From: Xylogone sp. PMI_703 | Taxonomy: Eukaryota; Ascomycota; Leotiomycetes | DNA: 64,000 nt | Assembly (NCBI GenBank): GCA_021399445.1 | Contig: JAJTUQ010000004.1 | Location: forward strand, 4,030,001-4,094,000 | Direction of reading: 5' to 3' | Part shown: positions 1-11,402 of the stretch, piece after piece | Numbering within the stretch: position 1 is the stretch's first letter | How the letters are laid out: every line of letters starts with the position of its first letter | Translations under genes and position numbers: made by a program | The notes under the pieces: model-generated | Told to the model about the DNA's origin: nothing | Database searches by the model: none | Seen by the model: the letters and a program-made list of their open reading frames with translations, nothing else

Positions 1-832
1 GCCACAACTTCTGAACTCGCTCGTGCTCAACGCTAATCTTTCTGTCCTCGAAGGGGACAATATTTCTTTCTTTATTTTCCTTTTACATACCTACTAGAGG
101 GCAACTTGTTGTAAATATATCAGTGTGATACCAGGATAGGCTAGGCTGGGTTTCACGATGTACTTCTTTTCCAATAAGGCCCTCAACTTACATAGAAAAT
201 CAACTCCCCAGTGGATAATGATAAATTCTTGTGTCAAAGTATTTGGTTATTGTAGATTTCTACTTTGTGAATGATAGTAAATACGCCGAGAACCCTGTCG
301 CTAAGTGAATTATCTACACTATTTAATCTATTACTTGAATAAGTATTTGTACATAGTATATATAATGTTATTTCTTGTATGGCATAATGATTAGCTCTAA
401 TTCACCGCAGACGGCTGTATGGCAATGTGGAGAGGTAGGGAAGGATCCCGACAATAGAAATCTTCATTCTCCAGCTTTCCCGAAAAGTATGCTAGTTTAA
501 CTGCCCTCTTATTATATTGAATATCCGCATTAGATGAGCATACTGAATGGCCGAATTGACTATTCATATTGAATACCTATGTTGAACATCCATATCAAGC
601 GTCCATATTGAATACTCATATTGAATACAATTTCATCTGTGCTATCTCTCTCCCTTCGGAGCTCCGGAACTTTTGCAAAATATCTCCCATCGATACATCT
701 CATTATTTCTCAGTCTCATCGTACAATACCTTTGCGAGGAAGAAAATGGCAGGAATCTCGACAACTTGCTATAGAGTTACACATCAAGTTGTGATTAGAT
801 ATCATTTGCGATGATCTATAAACTGAGAGACA

Positions 833-1915
833 ATGACGTCCATTTCGAGATTGGCACAGAAGAAACTTTGGTACATCGTGCCATGCACTTTCCTCATTCG
901 ATTCCTTAGCTCACCTCGACTGTTTACAATATTCTGCCGACTTACCTCCATTATTTCTTCTTTACTCGATCTCAGGTCTAATTTACTGAGCTCTCTGGCA
1001 TTCAACCTTTTCGCTGAATTCAAACTGGCTGATATCCTCAACAAAGTTATGTTAGAGCTGCTTAAAGCTACACTTGACGACAGAATGCTGGATCGAACTG
1101 TATATGCAAGGTCGGAGCGTGTAAAGAAACGGCTTCGAGATGCATTCCCTTCTAATGGTGATGACTCTACAAGGGTCAAAAGAATTAGAATCATCGGGGC
1201 GGACGATTATCAGACCATGGGAGACTTCACGGATAACGTTGAATGCCCTCTCATGGAGGTAGATCGGCTTGAACCACGGCCTTCCAAGGAAGCCGAAACA
1301 TCCTGATCGAGCTAATGGTCCTTTGGGAGAAAGATGCTTCCTCCACGACTCGGACCTCCCATCAAGCACTATAGTGTCGCATAATGAGAAGTTGAATGCA
1401 GCAGATAGAAAGAGCGAAGCCCAAATGAACACCCTGAGGCAAGAAATGAGCACTAGAGTGATCACCCTACAGAAAGAAACTATCACTCTGTAGAAAGAAA
1501 TAAACAATCTACAGCAAAACATGAACACATTGCTGCAAGAAATATTACAGGGGAAAGCAAGATGTGGTCATATTGATGGATTGCAGAGAGAACTGAGGCT
1601 ACAGGAAGAGCTACATACAAGGGATTGGCTGGATTCTTGGGCCACATGACTCAACAACAAGAAATGAACACGCAGCAAAAATCTTGCAGGAAGCTCCGTG
1701 CATATAGCCTTGCGGGAGGTCAAATCGGTGTGATGCTGTGAGAGATCCTGGCGACAGAAGAAGGCCCAGGTGAAGAAATGGACACATGGCTGGAGAATAT
1801 AGTTCGGGGAGCTCTCCGTCAATACACCGTAGAGAGTGCGAAATGGATGGTCCGCGAGTCGAATTCTAAAGAAGATGAACAACCTGATGACGCAGAGTGG
1901 ATGAAGTATGCATGA
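833..1915 (+). pseudogene. Relict of a coiled-coil hypothetical gene
   Basis: An open frame of 157 codons starts at an ATG at 833 and stops at 1306. Overlapping it in another frame (1269-1493) is a stretch rich in Gln, Glu, Leu and Met with a heptad-like pattern. That stretch continues past an in-frame TAG (1491-1493) to about 1650. A third frame shows a further acidic segment around 1742-1915 that ends in a stop. Reading on needs two frame changes and one stop suppression, so I read this as a decayed coiled-coil protein gene. No family is recognised. A gene with introns I failed to resolve is the alternative, but I found no canonical donor/acceptor pair joining these frames. Confidence 0.35.
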
Positions 1916-3224
1916 TATGCAATGAAAATACTATGAAGTATCACTGCCTCATGCTATACAAGAAGGGTAGAAAAGATATCATTGAAACATTATCATAATC
2001 GCGGCGGTCTGTCGTCATAGAGCCACCCACTCATCGGTAAGTTTGTCGTCCTAATTACATCAGTTCTACTCTTCAAAAATATATATACACGTGCTTATAC
2101 TTGCTTATAGAGGAATGAAGCTTATATGTTTAGAGCTTGTTTTAGGAAGGAGGGGGTGTGGCTCCATAGGAAGTGAGGAAGGGCAGGGCTTTTTGTATCT
2201 CTTTTCCTGTTGCGCTTCGATCATTCCTTATCTTCCGTCTTCCTTGCAGGCATGAGCTAGATCTCGCATGTCTTGTAGATGGAATTATTAAGAAGCAAGA
2301 AGAAATAGCCTAATCCAAATTTCCTAAGCATTGCTGAATAATTTACAATTGGAGATCATATGCTCGCAAGTCCCCGGGTGCCTGAACAACAAGGCCACCG
2401 TAAATAAGCTTTCCAATCCCCCCGCCCCCGCACGCCAAACGGAAACTAACCAGCCAAGGAAAGGCGTGTGGAGAAAGGGAGATAGGCCCGACTTCCCCCC
2501 TGAACATGGCAAGCCCAAAGAGAAATGGGGCAGACTCAATGATACTCCATAAGGAGGTCTACGATTATTCGTAAATGTAGATTCGGCATGAGCAATTGAA
2601 CTGTAATTTGTAGCAAAATCCTAATACTCTTATGGCAGAGAGAACTAGTCTAAATGAAAATACACAAAGATAGCAGGTAATGAATATCATTTCGATCAGA
2701 TCCATGAGTGACCAATAGACCTTGCCCTACTATTCACCAACAAATGCTGGATGAGGAAGGCTGCTAGAAGCTCTTCACAGTGGGCGGAAATTGAATGGTC
2801 GGAAATAGTAGGTCTGGTTTCTTCGGTCCTAGAAACCCTCAATCTCATTCACCATCTGCTATCGAATGTGGTCTTAATTGGTAAGTGCTTTTTCACATTA
2901 TTCAATTAGTATTATTCAATTTTAAATGGAGAATATCTGGGTTCATAATTGACTTTCTGTCTGGTAACTGATACTCTCTATTGAATATGATCCATACTAG
3001 TGTTTGATTCAGTAAGTAATTGGCCGCTATACGCCTCTCTTTCCATATTCACTTGTCGAGCTAACGCTTATTTAAGGAGCCGTTCTCCCTTCTCTTCTTC
3101 CTTCCCACTTACATCTACATCTACATCTCAATTGCAATTACAATTACAATTACAATTACATCCACCACCACAATCATAGCCACCGCTATCTACAGCTCTC
3201 TTCTTTTCATTGATTCTATCAAAC
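1916..3224. other. AT-rich intergenic stretch, no gene seen
   Basis: I see no supported gene. Short overlapping frames at 2324-2552 on both strands have no recognisable motif. At about 3113-3163 there is a short low-complexity tract: three ACATCT units followed by several ATTACA-type hexamers. It lies just upstream of the cysteine-rich gene and could belong to its leader. Confidence 0.5.
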
Positions 3225-4336
3225 ATGAGTCCTCCACCATCCACAAAGAGGAGCCGAAATGCCCGTCGTCTTGCGAACATGGAGAAGTACTGTCCAGACC
3301 GACTAGAGGCGAGAAGGAAGAGATACAATCTTCTGAGACTCTGGAAGTATACCCCATCTGCAGAAGAGAGAGCCAAGCAGGCAGACGCTTTGCTTAGAGT
3401 AATGGAGGAGGAGGTAAGTAAAGAGTGCTTTGTCCACTTCACATTATGATCTGACTTGATACTATAGGATGTTGCTGGAAGAAGTGTACCTGCATACACC
3501 AGTTGGAAGGAGCGTCGTGCAAAGAAGGATCCGATCGCCCTTCTCCCTTTTGCCCCATTCCCACCGTACCCGGTAAGTTATCACCATTTCTCAGCAGTAG
3601 TTCACAATCAAATTTGCTAATCAGGATTAGGTATCGCTACAATCTAATACTTCTAGAGGCGAGGGGGTTTGTCAGTCCGGCCCAGCATCCGACGTCCTTG
3701 CGGATGAGGGTCTTGGTGATTACCAAGACCCAGAGATGAAGCACCAGCCTATGGTTTCTGCGGATGAATTGCACGCTGGCCTCGATGATCGTCAGGAACC
3801 GGGACTCAACCGACCCGAGGATGGGAAGGAGTAAGTTATCTCTGTCACGAACTTCTTACAATCAGTCTTCCTAATTAGATTCAGGTCAAGTTTCTGAAAT
3901 GCACGATCTGTCTAGAGGTTCGGGCGAAGTGTGATTTTCGGAAGGCGGAGAAGGGTCAGGCACCAAAGTAAGTGTGATATTCTTAACATCTCATGCATAC
4001 TAACGATTGTCTAGACCTGTATGAAGTGTGACGAGGCTGTCTCGTGCGAGCTATGTGGAGTCACCGCGCACCGCGTGAGATTCTCAAAGGTGCAGTATGC
4101 AAAGGCAAAAAACGGGGATGGAGTAAGTTATTCCTTTCCTACATATACACACAGTATTAACGTCTTCTAGCTTTGTATTTGCTGCCAGAAGTGGACTCAT
4201 TGGGTCGGCACCAATCCGGATAAGCCACCCCCACCCTCTCCAGGCGGCGAGATGGAAGGATGAGGGAGAGAGGTGGTGGCGAAAGTTGGAGTCAACGGCG
4301 CGTGTCACGGAAGACTATAACCCAAGTGATTATTAG
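3225..4336 (+). pseudogene. Cysteine-rich multi-exon protein, frame-broken
   Basis: Exons can be read at 3225-3413 (63 aa, basic), 3468-3572 (35 aa, Pro-rich end), 3631-3830, 3885-3967, about 4016-4122 and from 4151, separated by short introns with good GTAAGT donors and CTAAT/CTAAC branch points. Exons 4-6 encode closely spaced cysteine pairs (CTIC, then C, CMKC, C, CELC, then CICC), like a zinc-binding fold. Introns 1, 2 and 5 keep frame. Introns 3 and 4 do not: at both the donor sits one base too early (GAGTAAGT, AAAGTAAG), as if one G of an AG|GTAAG junction were lost. In the last exon the cysteine frame stops at 4263, while a +1 frame continues (ERWW..., stop 4336). Function is unknown. 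I infer a decaying member of a duplicated fungal family, although unusual splicing is possible. Confidence 0.5.
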
Positions 4337-4493
4337 ATGATCCAGAGCTTAACTCGCATCTGCGAATCCCGATGAGCAACCACGATCAAGATGAGTCGCA
4401 AAGGTGGTGGGGAAACCTGAAGTCCACGTCACATCTGGCAGAGGACCATGACCAGAAAGATTACTAGGTGGTCCAGAGCTTGACTCGCATTTG
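4271..4493 (+). repeat. Diverged tandem duplication, about 93 bp unit
   Basis: Two diverged copies, 4271-4362 and 4402-4493, align end to end. Both begin AGGTGGTGG and end with a CCAGAGCTT-ACTCGCAT block. Both can be translated in one frame as RWW-x-x-L-x-S-T ... DY followed by TAG. This suggests that the 3' coding end of the preceding cysteine-rich gene was duplicated and has since diverged. Confidence 0.55.
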
Positions 4494-5688
4494 GCTTTAA
4501 TGAATTTGATCATTCTCCTCTCTCAGTACAAAGTATGTTTGTGATTAGTTCCCTATGATGACACAAAATCATCCCTAGTCCAAAAGAATATTGTGAAACA
4601 CTCTCCTCAGAAACCCCAAGAGACATTGAGCCCGTCTGTAAGCTTTCTGTTCCCAGTGCATCCATCTATTCCTAGTTATAAGCACCTGGTGCGAACTTAT
4701 CTAGCGAAACCCCAAGACGAATGGCGAAGACATTTGCATTCCTGCTTCTACTTCGAGATGTAAATATATCTTAGGAGCTCAGTCAATAACTGAAACCATG
4801 CGACCAGGCAGCATAATCCCTGCAGGCACAATATGGCCAATTGGTTCTATTCTGGATGAGGATTATCGGTTGGAGGATATGCAGCTGTAGAAAGAGAAAT
4901 GCGGTTATCAGTACTGATGGATCGCAATAATCTGAACAGGCGTGACTTCGACCCTATATTCTTCTCTTGGTATTAACCAATAAGTTCATGTGCCCTTCTC
5001 CGGGTTTGATTTAGAGTCACTTCAGTATCCAACACACGGCTTCTAACACCTTGTTATACTTCTGCAGATTATGAGAGAAGAATATAGCGATAACTCAACT
5101 TTTTACAAGAAGCAGTTTTTGCCTATAGAATATATTTAAAATGTATCGTTCTATATTAGTTGGCGAAAAGAACTGGGGACAGCTCTTCAACCCTATATAG
5201 AGAACCTATGCTTCGCTCACAAGTCAGAGTGACCAGTCAAAACTTGTTATAAGCATAAAACTTTCGCAGAGAAATACTTAAATAAAACATGTTGTCGAAT
5301 GCCTTTTGCAGACTTGAGTACCATACCATATTGAGTGAACGGTGACTCATATATTTCACAAACTCAGTTCATATAGGTAGGAATTGCACGACTAAGACAA
5401 ATAAATTATAGAGCTAGCGTAAACGTAAGAAGAGAAAAATCCCATATGACATGATGATATCTTTTCCGCTATAACATAAAAATACCCCTAGCTCCAGTTA
5501 CCCAAAAGAGGCCCAGATGCAGTTCAATCCAGCTTTTCTGTCTTAATTATGGAAATACCGCTATGTTCAGTCACGGAAACCAAGACCCTACACATATATC
5601 TAAACGACACACAGTGACACAGCGTGTGCGCGTTACTGAGACTGAGCCGCCATCTATAGAGAAGCTGGATTTTAGCCAGTAGCGAGCT
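4494..5688. other. Intergenic, nothing recognised
   Basis: AT-rich sequence with no long open frame, no RNA gene signature and no repeat that I could pair elsewhere. The last 150 bases or so are probably the 3' flank of the metalloprotease gene. Confidence 0.4.
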
Positions 5689-6354
5689 CTATTGCCGAGG
5701 GATATCTTGTTTAGGCTCCTTGGGATAAAATTGGCGAATGGCCTCCTTGTCGATTGTCGAGAGTGTATAGTTCTCTTCAGCATGAAAGCCGTTCAGGGTG
5801 TGTGCTGCCTCAATAGGATACATCATAATGGAATGTTCATCAAATTGAGTATACTCAACGTCCTCGCGGCGAGGTTGAGAAAAGAGATTCGCATCCACCT
5901 TTTTGCGAGATGATGGGGTCGTGTAGATCTTGCCGTCTCCGTAATGCTGGTAGACAGCAGCCCTGTTCCACTGGATGTTCGCCGCGGGGCTCTGATGCTC
6001 ATGCACGCAGCCTAGGGCATGCCCAAACTCGTGCCACACCGTCCGCGTGAATATCCCCTCGTTCGGGGCCAACCACATGGTTGGGATTCGGTGGTCTTTT
6101 ACGTCGAGGCAGCTAGTCCCCAGCCTCGATTTTGAACCATTGTCGGTAAACTCGATGCGGATCTGAGCTTCTTCAAGGTTCTCGACATGCTTCAAATATA
6201 GATGTATATCCTTAAACCACTGTCCAGCATAGTAAATCGTGTAGTATCTCAAAGCTGCAGGGCCGTTGAGGAAGCCAACTTTGATCGTGCTCCCATTATC
6301 CCATTTCCGGTCTTTACGAATACAGAGATCGGATATATCATCTGAGGGATCCAT
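5689..6354 (-). CDS. Astacin-type zinc metallopeptidase (M12A-like)
   Basis: A 221-aa frame read from ATG 6354. It carries the extended zinc site HEFGHALGCVHEH (HExxHxxGxxHE, with H, H and H as zinc ligands and E as the general base), followed about 65 residues later by a Met-turn, SIMMYP. This is the arrangement of astacins and related metzincins; the family hydrolyses peptide bonds. The catalytic domain is almost the whole protein and there is no propeptide. No signal peptide follows the ATG. However, the same frame stays open upstream to about 6414 and encodes a hydrophobic run (LAVLTSLAIPFIPWYFLYY) without an ATG, so a spliced 5' exon supplying a secretion signal or anchor is possible. 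The gene stands alone in a gene-poor stretch. Enzyme class is secure from the motif; substrate and location are not. Confidence 0.75.
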   Translation of the reverse strand: MDPSDDISDLCIRKDRKWDNGSTIKVGFLNGPAALRYYTIYYAGQWFKDIHLYLKHVENLEEAQIRIEFTDNGSKSRLGTSCLDVKDHRIPTMWLAPNEGIFTRTVWHEFGHALGCVHEHQSPAANIQWNRAAVYQHYGDGKIYTTPSSRKKVDANLFSQPRREDVEYTQFDEHSIMMYPIEAAHTLNGFHAEENYTLSTIDKEAIRQFYPKEPKQDIPRQ

Positions 6355-8861
6355 CTGCACGTGATAATACAGAAAATACCACGGTATAAATGGGATAGCG
6401 AGGCTGGTCAGGACTGCAAGGTGTCAAATGAAGAAAGCACTAGGATTAAGCTACAGCAAACTAAAGAAGATGATAAAGAAGAGCTGTTCTTTAGGAAAGC
6501 GCGAGCGAGTAGTTATATATCCTTTTTCACATTACGAAAAGTTCGCCTTGTTAAAGAAGGTCATCCAGATTGCATCGAGAGACCGCCGTGTCTTTGTTCC
6601 ATATCAGGTTAGGCAATTGGTGCAAGCCCAACAAAGGGGGTCAGTAACCTGCACCAGGGCTTGGATGCAGTTACGCCGTGGTACGCTGCAGTAGTGCCGG
6701 GCCAGTCGGCGCTGCAACGAGGGCTTGCAAGGAGGCTTCTTCCCACGCTGCCAACCAAATCTCATTGCATCGACCGAATCAAGTCCAACGACAAAGTAGC
6801 TTCGACCACGCCTGGCACCCCCCATGCGAGGACGAATCCGCGAGGGTGTCTTCAATTTGGCCGTCCACCGTTGCGCATCTAACAGGCTGTGGACATATAT
6901 ATGCCCCTGTCGACAGTTATAGATAATGCTTGGGCCGCATCCGAGATATCAACTTCTTTGGTTACCCATTTGGAAGCTCCCTTGAATGTGGGTACCAGAA
7001 TTTTCGCCCAAGAGAGAATATTGCCAAGCTGAACTCATTAACCAGCAATGTCATACATGTTCTAGGGCGGTTACCTCGACTGTTGCAATTTTCAAGTCTA
7101 GTTGCAGGAAACCTTGATATAGAAGCACAAAACCACAAGCCCACTTACCGATGCTTAACAAAAGCGCATTCAAAAGTTAGTTCATAGTATAAACCGTCTC
7201 GTGGGGGCGGTACAATCCAGATGATTTGGCGGAGATTATTCCAAGCCCTTTCCTGAGCGACGCCGAAGGAACCCAGAGGAATTCCTGGGCTTTTCTTCGC
7301 AGAGCCTCTATGAGCTCCAGGCAGCATTTAACAGCCATATATGTACCTATGTAGCGCAGCCTAACAGCTGTTTCACAGCTTGGAGGTATTCAGGACACAC
7401 AACAAGGCTATAATCTCCATATTTACAACGCTGTACTCGAGAGATCCAAGCGTTAATGGTATCTCCTCTTAAGCTAGACAGGGAGATCAAAGCCACTAGA
7501 GTCTTATGAGATACTAAGACTGTGTGACACGCCAGCTGGAGCCGATGCGATTTAGGGGGTAGCAAGGTATTAACACATCACGCTTAGGGCATTGTTGAGT
7601 GACTTGAGGGATTTAATTTACATTCTCATAACTTACTATTTTGTATTTTTAATTTTCATTACCGAGTAAGCATTTAGACACGCTGGTCAAGTCCGCCTGA
7701 CAAATAGAGAATCGAAATTAAGGAAAGTCGTTATGTCATCGCTTAGCCATATATGCATGACTCTAGTCCTTTGTCCAAAATGCCGGTTCTCTATTAGCTG
7801 CTAGTTCTTTGTTCCAAGGGCTAGTTCTTTGCTCAAAGTGCCAAACAAAGGCCCCCTGGTCCGTAGCACAGCATAACACGGCGGGGCACAGTACATCTAG
7901 AACAGGTATGCGTCGTCTACTACTTTTTAAGTAGACTAGCCCTAGAAGAGGAATACCTAGCTGGTTCACATTAACACAGAGGTGGCGCTGATATCCTCCA
8001 GAACTTGCTGAAAAACTGCTCACATATTAAAGCTTTTGCTACATTCAGCTCGTAGGAATCTTTAGCCAAGTCGTTGGAATATAATAACTGTAGCACTCAT
8101 ACTTACCCTGCAAGGATGCTCAAGATCCAAAATTTCTATCTTACTCGTCCTCAAGGCTACTATATATCCATATCTTAACTTGCAGACCAGAATCAAGATC
8201 AATACTAGATCTCGGTCTACATTTTGGTTTAATTATTATGGCGAAGTAAAGGCTTGGTCGTATTCTATACAAGCCTAGAACGCTTTCAGAAGTAATAAAC
8301 GGCTTTAGTATCCATCAATAGACGCCGTCTGAGGTTACTCTTCCTGCACGACACACAATATCACATCGCATAACAAAAAGGACCCTCATCTCTCAAAAGA
8401 AACACATATGCTAGCATAAATGTATAGTGGTATCTACCATAACTGATCCTCCACCTTTATCAACAAGTCCAAATCAAGAAAAATCCCAGTTCCCAAATCC
8501 ATCAGATAAACATGTACCCAACAAAGCCTCCATCTATGCAATCGTTGCTCAGACATAATTCGAAGACCCAGAAATTTCATTACATAAAACATGAGAGACA
8601 GATATGATAACGCCCAGCCCATGCCATGAACATGCCAATTTTGTATAACGCATTTTCCTCATTCACCGATGGCGCAAATTCGTTATACAAAAGCGAATGA
8701 ACCAAAACGAACGAAAATGATAGAGCCACAAAAGTAAATCCCAGCGCCGAGTTCCTGATTTATAGCATTAATTTCCTCCCTTTCTACACCGTCATGTATC
8801 TCATTCGTTTATGCGGGCAAGTACCCGTTCGTAGAATCGTCATCACCGAAGAAGTTCTCTT
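6355..8861. other. Gene-poor stretch with GC-shifted block
   Basis: No supported gene. About 6600-6890 is more GC-rich than its surroundings and shows overlapping short frames on both strands without family motifs, as expected for an old inserted sequence. A 92-bp dispersed repeat lies at 7211-7302. The part from 7560 to 8860 is AT-rich; its last few hundred bases are probably the 3' flank of the regulator gene. Confidence 0.4.
7211..7302. repeat. 92-bp dispersed repeat, copy 1
   Basis: Begins TACAATCCAG and ends CTTCTTCGCAG. It matches 18541-18632 in the same orientation with 4 mismatches and no gaps. The similarity stops abruptly at both ends. It contains a near-palindrome around GGAATTCC (CCCAGAGGAATTCCTGGG). 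No terminal inverted repeat or target duplication is visible. The identity of the element is unknown. Confidence 0.8.
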
Positions 8862-11402
8862 CTAGTACCGCTCGTCTACTCTCCCTAGAGGAGCCATATT
8901 AAATCCGTCATATCCACCTGCACTTCCGCCTCCAGAACTACTCACGCTGGTACTCGGACTAACTAAGCCACTCCGCTCGATGCTAGGACTCTCGTCTCCA
9001 TCGCCCTCTCCACTGCGCGAGTACTGCTCTCGCGGACTACCAATACTGAACCCAAGGCCGAAGTTAGCACTGGATACAGACACCGAGAGAGGATATCCAG
9101 TTTGGAGATGTGATCGATTGAAGTTGCCAGCGATTTGCGACTCGGATGCTGCACGGCTCAGGGCCGGCTTCTCTGGAAGACTCTTCAGGAGGCCTCGACT
9201 TAGGTCCAGCATATCCATGGCGAATTGCGTCAGTTCTCCATTACCCCTTTCTCCAGCTTTACCGCTGACACCGAGTGTCCATCTGTATTCTTCTAACCGT
9301 CGTCTGTACCAATCTGCCTCCTCTTTTCCTGGTGCGGATGCCCAAAGCAGACTTCCGAATGTACCAATAAGTGCAAAGTTTGTCTTGGAGGCAAAGTACC
9401 AGAAGGCGCGGAGATGAGAAGGAGTAAGACGGTTAACGAAGTCCATTGAGGAAATAAGGCGTGTCTTAGCTGCACTGCGGCAAATATGGTTGATATAAGG
9501 ATCTGGGCCTTGAGTGGTCGGGTTTCCTGTAGAGTTGGAGGGCGAGGTCGCTAATGAGCGGATGATACGTCTATGGAGAGTAATTTCAGTCGCGAAATAT
9601 GCAAGGTGGAGGTAGCCAGTTGAACATAATCTCGATTTCGTATTCGATCCCGATGAGGCATCCATACGAAGGCAGGCTGGCAGGCCCGAGTACCAATCCT
9701 TCAATTTCAACTGCACCGGTTTTGCTAACTGCAGCACCAGGTTTGTACCCTGTGCCCCAGCAGCTGTCACTGTAGCCATAGCCTGTAGAGTGTAAAAGGT
9801 ATCAAGAACCTCGGCGAGGATCTGCGAGAGATTAACCATCTGCATAAATAACATCCTGCCACGTTCATATTCCGCTGCCTCCTCCACGTCTGTTTCGTCG
9901 AACTCTGCTTCTGCGAAATCATTAGGTGTTAGAGCCTGAACAGCCCAGTTCGAGGCGAATACGTGCGAGGGTCGTCCGTGGACGAGAGAACCCCACTTAT
10001 CCTGCATATATAGAGCCCATGCCAGACGCTTCCTCAAACCTCGTTCCCATGGAGGAATCTTCCAGGACGAGCAGTCCAGGTGGAGGCCAAGCTCCTGACC
10101 AATGGCCACAAGCTGGCCGGTGGGTGCCCATTGATCGCCCTCCGGTCGCTGTGAGAGTAATAAACCTGCTTGCACTGTCGAAAGCTTCGGTCGATACATT
10201 GCATCTGCCAGAGATGTCCGAACTAGGCGTTCCAATTCTGCAAGGTCCGGTTTCGGGAGGGAGGCCAGCTCTTCACTATGGTCCCACCAGTTTATGGCCA
10301 GGATGTAGACGGCGCCGAGAAGCGGAGGAGAGAATTCACGATAGGAGCGGTGGTATTTTTCGAAGAAGACGGTTTTCTGGAGGATGGGGAAGTTTGGGTG
10401 GATGATTCGGAAGTAGAGGTCCAGCAGTAAGGGACCATGGGGTGCCACGATGTTCTCTATGGCCTCTACATCTTCCAATTGGTGTTCGTAGCCCGGCGTG
10501 GTATAGTCCGGGAGCATCAAGAATGTGTCTACATCGCTCACTTTCCTCAGGGTACCTCGGGAGAGCAAGCTCTCATCCTGAGGATCAAAAGGAGATAGAT
10601 CGATCAAGGAAGGCTCGAAGTCGGTGGTAGGGCCAATGTATTGACTATACCGATCATTCTGCAATCCCAACGTGCGCTTAAGCAAGGTTGGGCCTCCAAT
10701 GTTGGCCATCTCCTCGATCAGAGAATTCGTAGCTCCGGTGCTGGATATACTCGAAGCAGTGGTTCGTCGTTTTCTATCATAAGTTCGATCTGGTGACCTG
10801 ATAAAGCAAAGGAAAGAAACAAGAGATTAGCTCAGTTTATCCTACATGATGGGGCCGATAAACGCCCCAGATGACGCAGAACAAGCATTAAATTAAAAGA
10901 ATTAATCAAGATGTGGCAATTGAGCATGAATTTTGCCCAATGCTTGGATGATTGGATGAATGAACCAATCAATAGGAAAGACAAGTGAAGAACTACGACA
11001 AGCAAGATAGAAAATCAGCCCAACCAACCTTCTCTTGATCCCGCCGTCCTCCTCCTTGACTTCAGGATTCAGCTTCCTCTTCCTCGGCTGGGGGCTCTGG
11101 ACAAAAGTACAGTCCTGGTTATGGAACTGGCAGAGCACGCAGGAGGTCTGCCCCTCGTTTATCACGCAGCGGCTCTTGCGTCGGCGGCAGGCATCACAGG
11201 GGCGGTCCCGTCTGGATCTGATGTTGGTGCCCGAGCCCTCGGAGGTGGTACTGCTCATGCTGGCGGAGAGAGCACTCCTAAGACCGGTGGCCCTGGGGAC
11301 AGGAGAGGTGGTGCCAGAAGAGGAGGAGGGTTTTAGAGGACGAGGACCACGGGAAGCTATGGGGATTGGGGCCGTGCGGGATATGGCGGTTGGGATCGAC
11401 AT
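8862..11402 (-). CDS. Zn2Cys6 transcription factor, TamA/Dal81-like
   Basis: Two exons, 11402-11029 and 10797-8862, joined in phase 2 to give 769 aa. Residues 1-65 are Ser/Thr/Pro-rich. A Zn2Cys6 cluster follows with cysteines at about 69, 72, 79, 88, 91 and 98 (CDACRRRKSRC ... CVLC), then a basic PRKRK patch. The second exon opens with a conserved GPTLLKRTLGLQ block and carries the fungal-specific (middle homology) domain, including the GL-x-LDCSSW and RRRLAWALY-type segments. The tail is Ser/Gly-rich. This layout resembles TamA/Dal81, co-activators of nitrogen-catabolic genes such as those for GABA and urea use; the assignment is from memory of the family and not from a search. The intron separates the DNA-binding part from the rest. 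Upstream lies a very long pyrimidine-rich leader/promoter. Confidence 0.82.

Noticed and set aside
6604..6926. Overlapping GC-rich frames beside the metalloprotease
   Set aside because: Frames on both strands without motifs; noted only as a composition shift.
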